A DNA stretch of 64,000 nucleotides from Phalacrocorax aristotelis (taxonomy: Eukaryota; Chordata; Aves; Suliformes; Phalacrocoracidae): assembly GCF_949628215.1 (NCBI RefSeq), contig NW_027441201.1, positions 62,001 to 126,000 of the forward strand. The letters run 5' to 3'. Below the pieces are notes generated by a model that did not search any database, was not told the DNA's origin, and was given only the letters and a program-made list of their open reading frames with translations. Below are positions 33,901 to 45,000 of the stretch, piece after piece. The number at the start of each line of letters is the position of its first letter. Position 1 is the first letter of the stretch. A program made the translations under genes and the position numbers.

Positions 33901-34728
33901 CGTATGCGCGTGCAGGGAAAAGCCCGCGCGTCTGCCACTACAGGACACGCTCTGGGAGGCAGGAGAGATGACGACGCTCCCTGACAGAGGACACAGCTGA
34001 GGGGCGGTCCGCCGGGGCTGGGGAGATGGCAGCACCTTCCCTCAGCTGCCCCATCCGAGCACGGGTGCAGGTGAGCACTGAGGAGAGACAAGCAGGCAGG
34101 AGCCGCAGAGCGAGAGAGAAAATAAAATTCACGGGTGGGTGCTACTTACGTCTCATTTTTAGCGCAAGGGATGAATTCTCAGCACATTCTTGGAGCTGCC
34201 CCTTTGGGACTCACGGAGAAGAGGGAGGTTGGCCACGCGGTGCAGCCCAGCTCTGCTTCCCCTAAATGGTTTTACTGTTCAGGTGTTGCCCTAATCTGGC
34301 CGGTACCCCTGCAAAGAGTTTGGGATTTCTGCTGCCTCTCCGGGCCAGCCGCAGACCCTGACTTCATCGCAGCGAATGACCCTGCACTCCTCAGAGCGGT
34401 TGCCGAGTCACATCCCGCTGCCTTCCCTGCAGAACTGGAGACCCTTTTTCAGCCCTTGCCCCCTCTTCTCTCAGCTCGTTGCCCATCCCTTTTTCAGGGC
34501 CGGCACCGATCCCGCCTCCAGCTCGCCCTGTCTCCACCTGCGAGCGCCCAACAGGAGCTAAATGTCTCCTCAAGGACGCACGGAAGAGACGCGCAGGCAA
34601 CCCAGCACAGACCCCCTGCAAACATCTTCTTTCCATTTTCTTTCCTCTCCTGACACGAAGAGATGACTTAGGAAAAGCGTACTGCTCGCATTTCACCTGC
34701 ACTGCTTCTACTTTCACTTTCGCTCTCC
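30901..34728. other. Anonymous DNA, no gene recognised
   Basis: No supported gene. AATAAA occurs on the plus strand at 31,618-31,623. A 20-base A run lies at 33,556-33,575. A pyrimidine/GT-rich stretch with GTGTGTGCGTGTGTC lies near 32,880-32,900. Open frames reach about 180 codons without recognisable domains. Confidence 0.5.
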
Positions 34729-35345
34729 TTGGCAGTAATTAATAGCGGTGGTTGGGGAGGGCTGGGGCATTCCCCCAAAGCGGCTGCAGTTACATCCGGG
34801 CGGTTGTGGCACTCCATTAGCTTTGTCATTTTAAATCTAAATCTTCTGGAATTGTTAGTTCTCGTCAGGAATCACCCGCACCTGCAAATTTTCTTAATGC
34901 CTACGCTTGAACCCAGCCACTGTTTAACAGCTCACCTTTATTTCTGTTCATTTAAGAATCTAAAGCTTCGTTTACTGCTTGGGTTGGAAGCAGGAGCTGT
35001 CGCTGCCTCTGAACTTTCTAACAGCCCTGTTACAATTTCAGTATTACCCACTCCCAATTTAGCTTTCCAGTTCAATTTTCATTGTAGATTCTAAAACTGT
35101 CCTTATTTTGTTTCTGATCAGGAGTCATTAATGCCTGCAGTTGATGTAATAACGGCTGTATTTAGATTGAGCTATTAATGACTCGCAACTCTATTTATGG
35201 CATAAAAAAGGACTGCCTTTATTTTTTTTTTAATTACAGATTAGGAATAATGACTGCCTGGTTTGCTCAGTAATAGGTGCGATTAAATTTAGTCACGACT
35301 CCTCCCTAAATAAAATGTATTTATTTGCACTCTAACAATTTAACC
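34729..35345. promoter_or_regulatory. AT-rich stretch resembling a conserved noncoding element
   Basis: An AT-rich block in GC-rich context with repeated homeodomain-like TCATTAATG and ATTAATGACT words, CTATTTATGG (MEF2/CArG-like) and several AATTA or TTAATT cores. It is non-repetitive and lacks coding capacity. Regulatory function is only suggested by composition; cross-species alignment would be decisive. Confidence 0.25.
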
Positions 35346-36225
35346 TTCCCTTTACCGGCCAGGGGCACCGACAAGTGCCCGTGTGTACCTCCGCTCCCCC
35401 TGCGCCGGCTCCCCAGGGAACAGCCTCTTACCCTGACCAGAGCCTGCAGCGGCCCGTTGTCGTCCCAGCTCCTTGCCCTCGAGAAAGCGGCCGCCTGAAG
35501 CGGCAGCAGATCCGCTGCTGCCCAAAGGGGACGGAAATGGCGCGGGGTAAATGATAATATGAAATGATAAATGAATGAAATGATCTCACAAGGGGGAAGA
35601 AAACCAGCAAAGCAAAAAACAAACCCCAAACAGAACACCATACCACTAAACCGTCTCACCGCCCCCTCAGCGCCCGAAACAACATCCCGGGAGAAAAAAA
35701 GCAAAGCAGGCCACAAGGGACCTTTCTAGTACAGATGCTGCCAAAGAGTGCCAAGCTCTGGAATCCTTACCTCAGGCAACGCCTCCGCTTCTCTAAACGC
35801 CAGAGCACGCCTGCCCGGGGGGCTGAGACAGCCCCAAAGCTGCGACCGCCCGAGGGAACACGGGAGCACCGACGGCAGAGAAGCCCAGGGGCAGCAAGAG
35901 CTGCCCGAGCCCCGGCTGGGGCTCTTCGACCCCCGGGCCCCGCCCCCGCCCTTCCCACAGCGCCCCGCAAAAGGGGCGGGCCGAGCCCCCCCGAGGGATG
36001 AAGGCTCGCAGGGTGGCAGCAGAGAGCAAAGTGCACCGCACAGCACCAAAGTGGGTGGGTGGGGCCAGGTGGGTCGGACATCAGACGGCCCGCCTGCCCA
36101 TCGCCGGGGGCAGGGCCCGTTGCTAAGAGCGTGGCGAGGGGTATCAGGACCGCCCTCAACGGGCTATCGCAAGGGGTCAACACCTGTCGCTAGGGGCTGT
36201 GCCTACACGGTTCCGGCCCCCACGG
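35346..36225. other. GC-rich leader of the NRF1 array
   Basis: CpG density rises from about 35,790. No gene is recognised. Open frames on both strands here overlap each other. Confidence 0.45.
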
Positions 36226-36233
36226 TGACGTCA
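36226..36233. promoter_or_regulatory. CRE palindrome TGACGTCA
   Basis: A perfect 8-bp CREB/ATF/CREM site about 60 bp before the first NRF1-array unit, in CpG-rich DNA. It is a common feature of TATA-less and testis-active promoters. Confidence 0.55.
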
Positions 36234-36289
36234 CCACGTAGCGTGCGGGGGGTCACTAAGTGGCGTGGAGAAGTGAGCGCGGCAAAATG

Positions 36290-39150
36290 TCGCTACAGCC
36301 CGTGCACGGCTGCTGGCTGCAGTACCGCGGTTTGGTCGCACGGTGGCAGCAGAGAGCTAAAAGGTCGCCACTGCGCATGCGCGGCTGCCCACCTGCGGTA
36401 CGAGGGTTTGGGCGCTCGGTGGAAGTAGGGGGCAGAAAATAAAGCGCCACCGCGCATACGGAACTGCCTGGCTGCAGTACCGGCATCTGCTTGCACGGTG
36501 GGAGCAGCGACCAGAGGAAAACTTCAGCCTGGGGAACGGGCAGCTTCCCGTCTGCAGTACCCGGTTTTGATCGACCGGTGACTGCCGCGATCGGGTAAGG
36601 GGCGGGTGGAAATCTCTACCAGGGTAGCGCAGCTCCCGCCTGCAGTCCCGGGGTTCGGTCGCTTGGTGGAAGCAGCGAGCAGAATACAAAGGGTGGCCAC
36701 TGCGCATGCGCGGCTGCCCACCTGCAGTACCGCGGTTTGGTCGCTCGGTGGCAGCAGAGAGCAAAAAGGCCCACTGCGCATGCGCGGCTACCCATCTGCA
36801 GTACCGCGGTCTGATCGCACGGTGGCAGCAGAGAGCAGAAAGACGCCACTGCGCATGCGCGCCTGTCCACCTGCAGTACTGCTGTTTGATCGCACGGTGG
36901 CAGCAGAGAGCCTGAAGAGACGCCACTGCGCATGCGCGGCTACCCACCTGCAGTACCGCGGTCTGGTCGCACGGTGGCAGCAGAGAGCAAAAGGGCGCCA
37001 CTGCGCATGCGCAGCCGCCCACCTGCAGTACCGCGGTTTGGTCGCACGGTGGCAGCAGAGAGCAAAAAGGCGCCACTGCGCATGCGCGGCCCCCCACATG
37101 CAGTACCCGGGTTTGATCGCACGGTGGCAGCAGAGAGCGAAAAGGCGCCACTGCGCATGCGCGGCTGCCCACCTGCAGTACCGCGGTCTGATCGCACGGT
37201 GGCAGCAGAGAGCAGAAAGAGGCGCCACTGCGCATGCGCGGCTGCCCACCTGCAGTACCCGGGCTTGATCGCACGGTGGCAGCAGCGACCAGCAGAAAAG
37301 GCGCCACAGCGCATGCGCGGCTGCCCACCTGCAGTACCCGGGTTTGATCGCACGGTGGCAGCAGCGAGCAGAAAAGGCGCCACTGCGCATGCGCGGCTGC
37401 CCTCCTGCACTACGAGGGCTTGGGCGGGCGGTGGAAGCAGGGGCAGAAAGTAAAGCGCCACAGTGCATACAGAACTGCCTGGCTGCAGTACCGGCATCTG
37501 CTTGCACGGTGGCAGCAGCGACCAGCGGAAAACCGTCACCGTCGGGAACGGGCGGCTGCCCGTCTGCAGTACCCGGTTTTGAGCGCTCGGTGACTGCCGC
37601 GAGCAGGGTAGCGCAGCTCCCCCCCGTGCTGTTCCGCGGTTCGGTCGCTCGGTGGCAGCAGCGAGCACAAAAAGGCGCCAGTGCGCATGCGCGGCTGCCC
37701 ACCTGCAGTACCGCGGTCTGGTCGCTCGGTGGCAGCAGAGAGCAGAAAAGGCGCCACTGCGCATGCGCGGCTGCCCACGTGCAGTACCCCGGTCTGGTCG
37801 CACGGTGGTAGCAGAGCACAAAGGCGCCACTGCGCATGCGCGGCCGCCCACCTGCAGTACCGCGGTTTGATCGCAAGGTGGCAGCAGCGAGCACAAAAAG
37901 GCGCTACTGCGCATGCGCGCCTGCCCACCTGCAGTACCGCGGTCTGATCGCACGGTGGCAGCAGAGAGCAGAAAAGGCGCCACTGCGCATGCGCGGCTGC
38001 CCACCTGCAGTACCGCGGTTTGATCACACGGTGGCAGCAGAGAGCAAAAAAGCGCCACTGCGCATGCGCGGCTGCTCACCTGCAGTACCGCCGTCTGATC
38101 GCACGGTGGCAGCAGAGAGCAGAAAGAGGCGCCACTGCGCATGCGTGGCTGCCCACCTGCAGTACCGCGGTTTGATCGCACGGTGGCAGCAGAGAGCAAA
38201 AAGGCCCACTGCGCATGCGCGGCCGCCCACCTGCAGTACCGCTCTTTGGTCGCACGGTGGCAGCAGAGAGCAGAAAAGACGCCACTGCGCATGCGTGGCT
38301 GCCCACCTGCACTGCGAGCGTTTGGGCGGTCGGTGGAAGCAGGGGCAGAAAGTAAAGCGCCACTGTGCATACGGAACTGCCTGGCTGCAGTACCGGAATC
38401 TGCTTGCACGGTGGCAGCAGCGACCAGCGGAAAAACTTCACCCTCGGGAACGGGCGGCTGCCCGTCTGCAGTGCCCGGTTTTGATCGCTCGGTGACTGCC
38501 GCGAGCAGGGTAGCGCAGCTCCCCCCGTGCTGTTCCGCGGTTCGGTCGCTCGGTGGCAGCAGCGAGCACAAAAAGGCGCCAGTGCGCATGCGCGGCCGCC
38601 CACCTGCAGTACCGCTGTTTGGTCGCACGGTGGCAGCAGAGAGCACAAAAGGCGCCACTGCGCATGCGCGGCCGCCCACCTGCAGTACCGCGGTTTGATC
38701 GCTCGGTGGCAGCAGCGAGCACAAAAAGGCGCCACTGCGCATGCGCGGCTGCCCACCTGCACTGCGAGCGTTTGGGCGGTCGGTGGAAGCAGGGGCAGAA
38801 AGTAAAGCGCCACTGTGCATACGGAACTGCCTGGCTGCAGTACCGGAATCTGCTTGCACGGTGGCAGCAGCGACCAGCGAAAAAACTTCACCCTCGGGAA
38901 CGGGCGGCTGCCCGTCTGCAGTACCCGGTTTTGAGCGCTCGGTGACTGCCGCGAGCAGGGTAGCGCAGCTGGCCCCCGCTGTTCCGCGGTTCGGTCGCTC
39001 GGTGGCAGCAGCGAGCAGTGACACATCGTCGCCACTGCGCATGCGTCTGTTCCGGGTGCCGTACCGCACTTTGGCCGCACGGTGTCAGCAGGGTCCACCA
39101 TCGCCACTCCGCATGCGCGATTCCCGGCTGCCGTAGCACAGCACGGCGGC
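36290..39150. repeat. 75-bp minisatellite, one NRF1-type palindrome per unit
   Basis: Monomers of 74-79 bp read CGCCACTGCGCATGCGCGG, CTGCCCACCTGCAGTACCG, then a CGGTTTGATCGCACGGTGG-like segment and CAGCAGAGAGCA. I count about 24 intact GCGCATGCG cores, the first at 36,373 and the last at 39,037. They match the NRF1 consensus (YGCGCAYGCGCR). A three-monomer variant block, marked by GAACTGCCTGGCTGCAGTAC, recurs at 36,461, 37,472, 38,373 and 38,823 (about 900 and 450 bp apart), so there is higher-order structure. Because 75 is a multiple of three, frames stay open on both strands (up to 709 codons on the minus strand) with a 25-residue period. Confidence 0.9.
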
Positions 39151-40765
39151 AGCGGCACGACGTCCGTCACTCTTCTCTGGGGCAAGACCCGCGCCGGCTC
39201 TGGGTCACGTTCGCCGGGATAACGGAACTGTTACTGCGTGCGCAGAGCTCATGTTTCTCTGCACCTTCCCCACTCCCGCAGCCCCAGCAGTGTCAGTCAT
39301 TGCCTCCGCACCGCCCACCACCAAAGTGCCTCGAGCATTTTAGTCCTTCCGTCTCGACTGCTTTAAAAATCAGGTGGCCGTTACCGTCCTCCCTCCTGCC
39401 CCACTCACCCCCACCCCACGCCCTAGGGAGGAGAAGCAGCACAAACGACCTGGGGAGAAAGGTCCCCTTTCCCACCCCCCACCCCCCCGGAGTAGGCCCA
39501 TCAGTTGCTGTAGGCCTGCGGCATCAGGGCTGTGACAGGGAGAGCAGCAAGTCAACAGGTCCTAGAGGGTTAAAGAAGAAAATCAATCAGGGGAACACAG
39601 CTGCCCTTCCGAAGGCAGGCTGCCTGGGGTGAGGGGGGCAGCTGTGCGTCAGGGCACGGGGCAGCCAGGCAGACCAGGTGCCAGTGGCTGACCTGCAAAG
39701 GACTTGTGCGCTGCTGAGCCTTGGCCTTCGTTGGCTTGGCAGCGCCTCGCCTCGCCTCTGCACTGCCAGCACCCTGCTCTGCTCATCCTGCGTAAGCACA
39801 AGGCTTCAGCGAGCACAGAACAGGAGGCCAGGGAGAGGGAGGACGTCACCGGGGGAAAAAAGAGTCATGCGGGGGGGCCATGTCAGGGGAAAGCGTTTGG
39901 GAGGGCACAGACACACGCAGAGGGAGGGCGGGGGAGGAGGCGGACACCGCTGGACAGGGGCATGTCTGGGCAGACACGCCACGGGGAACATGCATGGGGA
40001 TGACTGACACCAGGGGGTCCCCCCAGGATAATCCACAACGGGCAACTCACCTGGGCTAACCTGCAGCAGATGATCCGCTCCAGATAACTGACCCGCTCCG
40101 GCGAATCCATTCCAGATAAGCCCCAGCAATGCCCCTCAAACTGCCGGTGTTTCACCCCAAATTTTCCCCAGTTTAGGGTTTTCGGTGGGTTTATTTAGTT
40201 TTGGTGATTTCCGGTTGGATGGTTTGGCTTTTTTTGTTGTTGTTCGGGTTACTTTGGTTTTGTTCGTTTGGGGTTTTTTTTTTTTTTGCTTTTCCATAAG
40301 GTAAAAGTTGGGATTGCTTTTCCAAACGGTTCACTTCCGGGTTTTTTTCACCCTTTCCACAACATTGAAATTGGCGATTTTTTGCTTTTGTGCATGAGAA
40401 TGGTTAGCAGGGTTCCGCCCCCCCACCCCCGCTTTTTTTACCCCCCTCCTTTCCAACTGCACAAACCCAGCAGGAGTGGGCTTTCCCAAGAGCCCCGAAT
40501 TGTTTTCTTTCCCCCAAACCTGTTTGGGGTTTTTCACCCCCCATTGCAGACCCAGACTCAGGGGCTTTGGAGTGTGTGTCTGCCCTGGCAGCAGCTCCCA
40601 GGCTGCCTACGCAGCCCCAGAGGGGAAAGTCCCCATTTGGGGGAATCGGCCCCAAATCGGGATGGGAGAAGGAGAACGGGGAAGGGGCAGCATTTGAAAG
40701 CGCTTTTGTGCCTTCAGTTGATTGGGGGGTGGGCTGTGTGTCTAATTTTTAAATCTTCTCTATAA

Positions 40766-41436
40766 ACATCTCTATCAACGTGGTTTCTTTGCATTTTAAA
40801 ACCTTACATAGCATAGACATTTGCACTATGTGTCTACTTACACATCCTTACGGAGTACATCTATATTTTATATATACTATCTGTTTTACATTTACATACA
40901 ACATCTGTTTAGACTTAGCTATTATATTTACACTTACACCTATTTAGGCTATTTACACTTACACAGAATATCTCTTTACACATACCTGTTTAGACTTCCA
41001 TATTAACACGTACATAAAACAGCTATTTAGGCTAGCTATCTGCTTACTTACCCTTTGACACTTCAATCTTTTTCGACTTCTCTATTTAGACATCTACTTA
41101 CAGTTATACCTCGGCTTATTTCACTCTATATAACCTCTATTTAGATTACACATCTACTTAGACTATGTAACACACACTAAGCGTAGATGCTCGCTCTAGT
41201 CAGACTTTCTTCTGCTTTGAATTCCTTCATCTATCCTTTTCACTTTAAACTCCTTTATTTTTTGATCTAGATATATAGACGGTCGAGTTACTTTTGTGTT
41301 TTAAAACCCTGCATCTCGATGCAGAATTTTTGTATCCCGAAATCCGTTATATAATATAGGAGAGATAAGTTCTTATCTCAAAATCCCTTTATGCATCTAT
41401 AAATTAATATTACACATGTCAATATATATAAGAGGT
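40766..41436. repeat. AT-rich degenerate short tandem repeat, macro copy 2
   Basis: Near-identical counterpart of 1,831-2,500, with the same loosely repeated ACATCTACTTA and CTATTTAG words. Confidence 0.7.
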
Positions 41437-42035
41437 TTTTGTAATAGCCCCCCTGAATTTTCAGGCATTTTGGGGCTGTAACCCCCCTTTTTGGGGGGGA
41501 ACCCCTACATGACGCCCCCACTCACCTGTTCCTCTGACGCATTATCAGCTCCCCCCAGTGACACCGGGGCACCCCACATGACATCATCACACCCCCCCCA
41601 GGACTCCCCCAATTTTATTCACCCCCAAGAAGGGCACTAAACAAGGGAACCTGCTCCAACCTGCAGCTCATTACTTTAATAGTGCCATTTACAAAGGTAC
41701 ACGCACACCCCTCCCACACCCCCCAGAAAAGGGGGAGCTCTGCTAAAATCTAAAAGGTGGGGCAGCCCCCCAAACAGCTGCAGCCCCCCCAGCCCCTGTC
41801 CGCAGGCTGGCGGCTGCCCCACGGCAGAGCAGGAGCGTGCCAGAGGACGGTGTCACGTCTCTCTCGGGCTCCGCTCGGACATGTTCCCGCACTGGGACGG
41901 GCTCCCCGGGGTGACAAACAGCCCCGGTCCCTGGGGGCCCCGACTCTCCCCACCGGGCAGCCCTCGCGGCCGCACCTGCGGGGCACCCGCTGGAGACAGA
42001 GCCAGGAGCCTCCAGGCCGAGGGATGGCCCCTTAC

Positions 42036-42096
42036 CTTCACCACGCTTAACGACCGGCAGGCATCTCTTGAGCATCACGAGACACTTAGACGACAT
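42036..42096 (-). other. Exon-like segment, macro copy 2
   Basis: Same 61-bp segment with the same acceptor, ATG and donor as at 3,100-3,160. Its function is unknown. Confidence 0.25.
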
Positions 42097-45000
42097 CTGA
42101 AAAACAGAAATCCCAAACTATATTTCAGCACGTTAATAAAATAGCACAGAAGAAAATGGAGGAGCTCAGTCAGCATAAGGGGTAGGAAGGAAATTGAGCC
42201 GCAGCAAGATTCCAGGCAAACGGGTCACGTCAAAACACAACACATCCTTTAAAAGCTAGAGTGATTGGAACGCTTGAAAACGGTATTAAGACTAACCGAT
42301 ACCATTTTGAACAGATCCTTCGCGTAACACTGAACGCTCTGGCTGGTGCTGGAAAACGTCTCATCCCTTCCTTACGGCACCGCTGCGGGGAGATAACCCC
42401 GTGAGGCTGCGGGGCAAAGTTGTACCGGAACCGGAACCTCCGCTTACAGACCCACCGCAGCAGCTACAGCCCTCGCCCTGCCGCCGCACGTCTTGCTGCC
42501 TGGCTCCACGAAGCCTGAAGTGAAGCGTGTCAAACTTGAAAGAGTAACGTAAAAAATTAAGAATAAATCTCAGTAATTCACTTTGTGCTGAGAAGGCGGG
42601 CGCGTGTTTACGCGCATCCAATATGAGCGTCTAGGCTCTAAAAGCTTTCCATTTTCCTTCTGCGTTCATTCAACTCGCACAGCCGTTCACGCCCGCCATA
42701 AGATTATCTATCTCCAAAATACACAGCAGCAACGTGACTGTGGGGTTTTGGCGTGTTACGGAGTCGGGAGGGACGTCCGCCCGGCTGCCCCGCCCAAGAG
42801 ATGCTGCTGAACTGCCAGGGAAACGCGCGTCGAAAGCGAGACTGAAATAAAGTACTTAAGAGCGCTCCCTCAAAATACCGGCAGGAAACACCCCCCCACA
42901 ACATTCAGTCGCCCCTCATTAAATATTTACAACAAATACCTACCTGCTTAAGTACACCTAACAAATCGTACCCTACATCTGCTTGGCAGTTACAGCTGAA
43001 AGAGCGCAAGTCACGTCGTAAATCAGACGATGTTAGCTTTTTTTTAAACTTTCATTTATGACAGAAGAATCGGTGAGTGAAGAGATCCCCGATACAGTTT
43101 TACTTTTTTGGGGGGGGGGGGGGGAAAAATAATACCACAACAAAAAACCACACAAATCAAATCCCCAGTGTTGCAATACACGGGGCTACCAAGAAGGACC
43201 GGCAGACCTGCTAATGCGTTCGGCTGTACCGAAGCATGCAGGCGAACCGCATTTTATGGTATCTCGACTGTTACAACTGAGAACCCAAGCACTACCAATG
43301 CCATCAACCTTTGGAGTATGTGCTGTGCTTGGATCTCCGCAAGGACCATGGATTTTTTTGTCTTTAAAAAAAAGCAATACTTTGCAAGTCTTGTGCTGAT
43401 GAGTTCTGCTGACAAAGACACTGTCTCTAAGATGCACTCTGATGGCAAGTTCATAGAATGCAACCTCACTGAATAAGAAATATCTCAATTCTTCAAAATC
43501 TCTTCCTAACAAAAGTCACACTGTGGGGCTTTCAGATGGGTCAGATTATGCATCCTTTCACAACAAGAAACACACCAGCTAACCAGGATATTCTTGCAGT
43601 GGCCAGGTGCCTCTTCATCATGTAAAAAAGGAAAAAACCCAGAGCCAGCAATAAGTATCACACAGGTCAACACAGATCTCTTCCAGAGCACCCCCCTCAT
43701 CAAAACGAACATGCCCATCGGCTCACCTGCTCTGCACAGATTCCAGCATCACACCCCGCTTCCGTCATCGCTTGTGGCACCAAACGTATCAACACACAGT
43801 AAACTACCGTTACGCTCGTGAGAAATCACCGCCCCGTGACTTCCTCATTACTACCCAGCTCACTTCTAATGCTCATACGCCGTTCCAAAGACGGCCCACG
43901 TGTTACCTACAAAACTGAAGAGCTCGACGACGGACCACAGCATTCTCTGGTCTTAGATGCTGGCCGCTGCCCCACCTTCTCAGACCTCTCATAGGCGTGC
44001 GGCAGCAGCACTCCGAGCCTGCCAGCGGCACCTGCAAAAAGCCAAGCGAAAAGGCACCTCCTGAGATGCTGCCCGATGCCACAGCCTGCCCGCACCGATC
44101 CCCGTCTCGCACCCCTTTCCCTCGACAGCCTCCCACCCGGCCTACGTCACTTGCAGCTGAACACGGCACCTCGCCCGCCGTCCGTAACACCCAAACGACA
44201 CGCGTTGCTTATAACTTCACCAGCAACACAACACCTCAGAAAAGAGCTGCTACTTCAGCCCACCAATCACCACTCGCCTTGCTCGACTTGCCTCCTTTGC
44301 TCATTGCTACGCTACTTCAAAACCAAAAGACAAACGCAAGGAGCAATGGAGTCATAGAGGCATCGGTCACATCTTCCCTCTATATACACCACGCACCGAC
44401 TCACCCGCTTACATCGGTCCCCTCAGTTCCCCTCCGTCGCCCTGCACGACTCGTCCCTCGGCATCTCCAAAACCAATACGAAACAAGTCGCCTGGTTGCA
44501 CAGCAGTACCTTAACTGTTCCTGAACACCGACTATAACCTGCCATTAAAAACAAACATATGACATCAAACATGAAGCCCTACGCACGTACAAGCTTGAAC
44601 ACCCTGCAGAGGTAATCTGCTCAGCTGAACTCTAGCTGCCTCTCCCAGATAGCCACGGTCACGGCCTCCGAGCCCACAAAACGTCACGGTGATTACGGTC
44701 CTTGCCTGCTGAGGAGGGCCACTCCATCCGAGATGACGGTACCACCTTTCCCCCAACAGCCTTAGCACAGCAACAGATGAACCCTAAGCTCTCATCGCTG
44801 TGCCACCTACCCGACTCTACACGGCCAGCAAGGCGGCTCCGAGCCAAACTCACAAAACGCACACACCAACGCTATGAGAAACACTACAAACCGCGCGCCT
44901 CCAAGACGAGAGAACGCTCTCGGCAAACACAGAGACAACTGGACGGAAGAGCTCGTCCAGCAACAAGACCTGCAGAACCCTGACAGGGATGCAAGGAGGC

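Larger units (their letters stand above)
1..38940. repeat. Macro-repeat unit, copy 1 (38.94 kb)
   Basis: The sequence at base 1 recurs at base 38,941 and stays colinear to the window end. The offset drifts only slightly (38,940 at the start, 38,934 near 12.3 kb) until the ZNF143 minisatellite and a poly-G tract change it. Differences are mainly single bases and homopolymer lengths, so this is a recent or homogenised tandem segmental duplication. The unit contains an NRF1-site array, a nested 3.06-kb array with solo LTRs, a fossil of its own sequence, two CpG islands and a GC minisatellite. The true breakpoint cannot be placed because only the period is visible. An assembly duplication is the main alternative, but the copies differ in minisatellite copy number and in array-specific variants. 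Confidence 0.95.

Noticed and set aside
36940..39069. 709-codon minus-strand open frame as a gene
   Set aside because: It is a 25-residue repeat produced by a 75-bp minisatellite whose period is a multiple of three. Other frames are equally open and there is no start or splice context.
36290..39150. CRISPR array
   Set aside because: Whole monomers repeat with no unique spacers, in eukaryotic DNA without cas genes.
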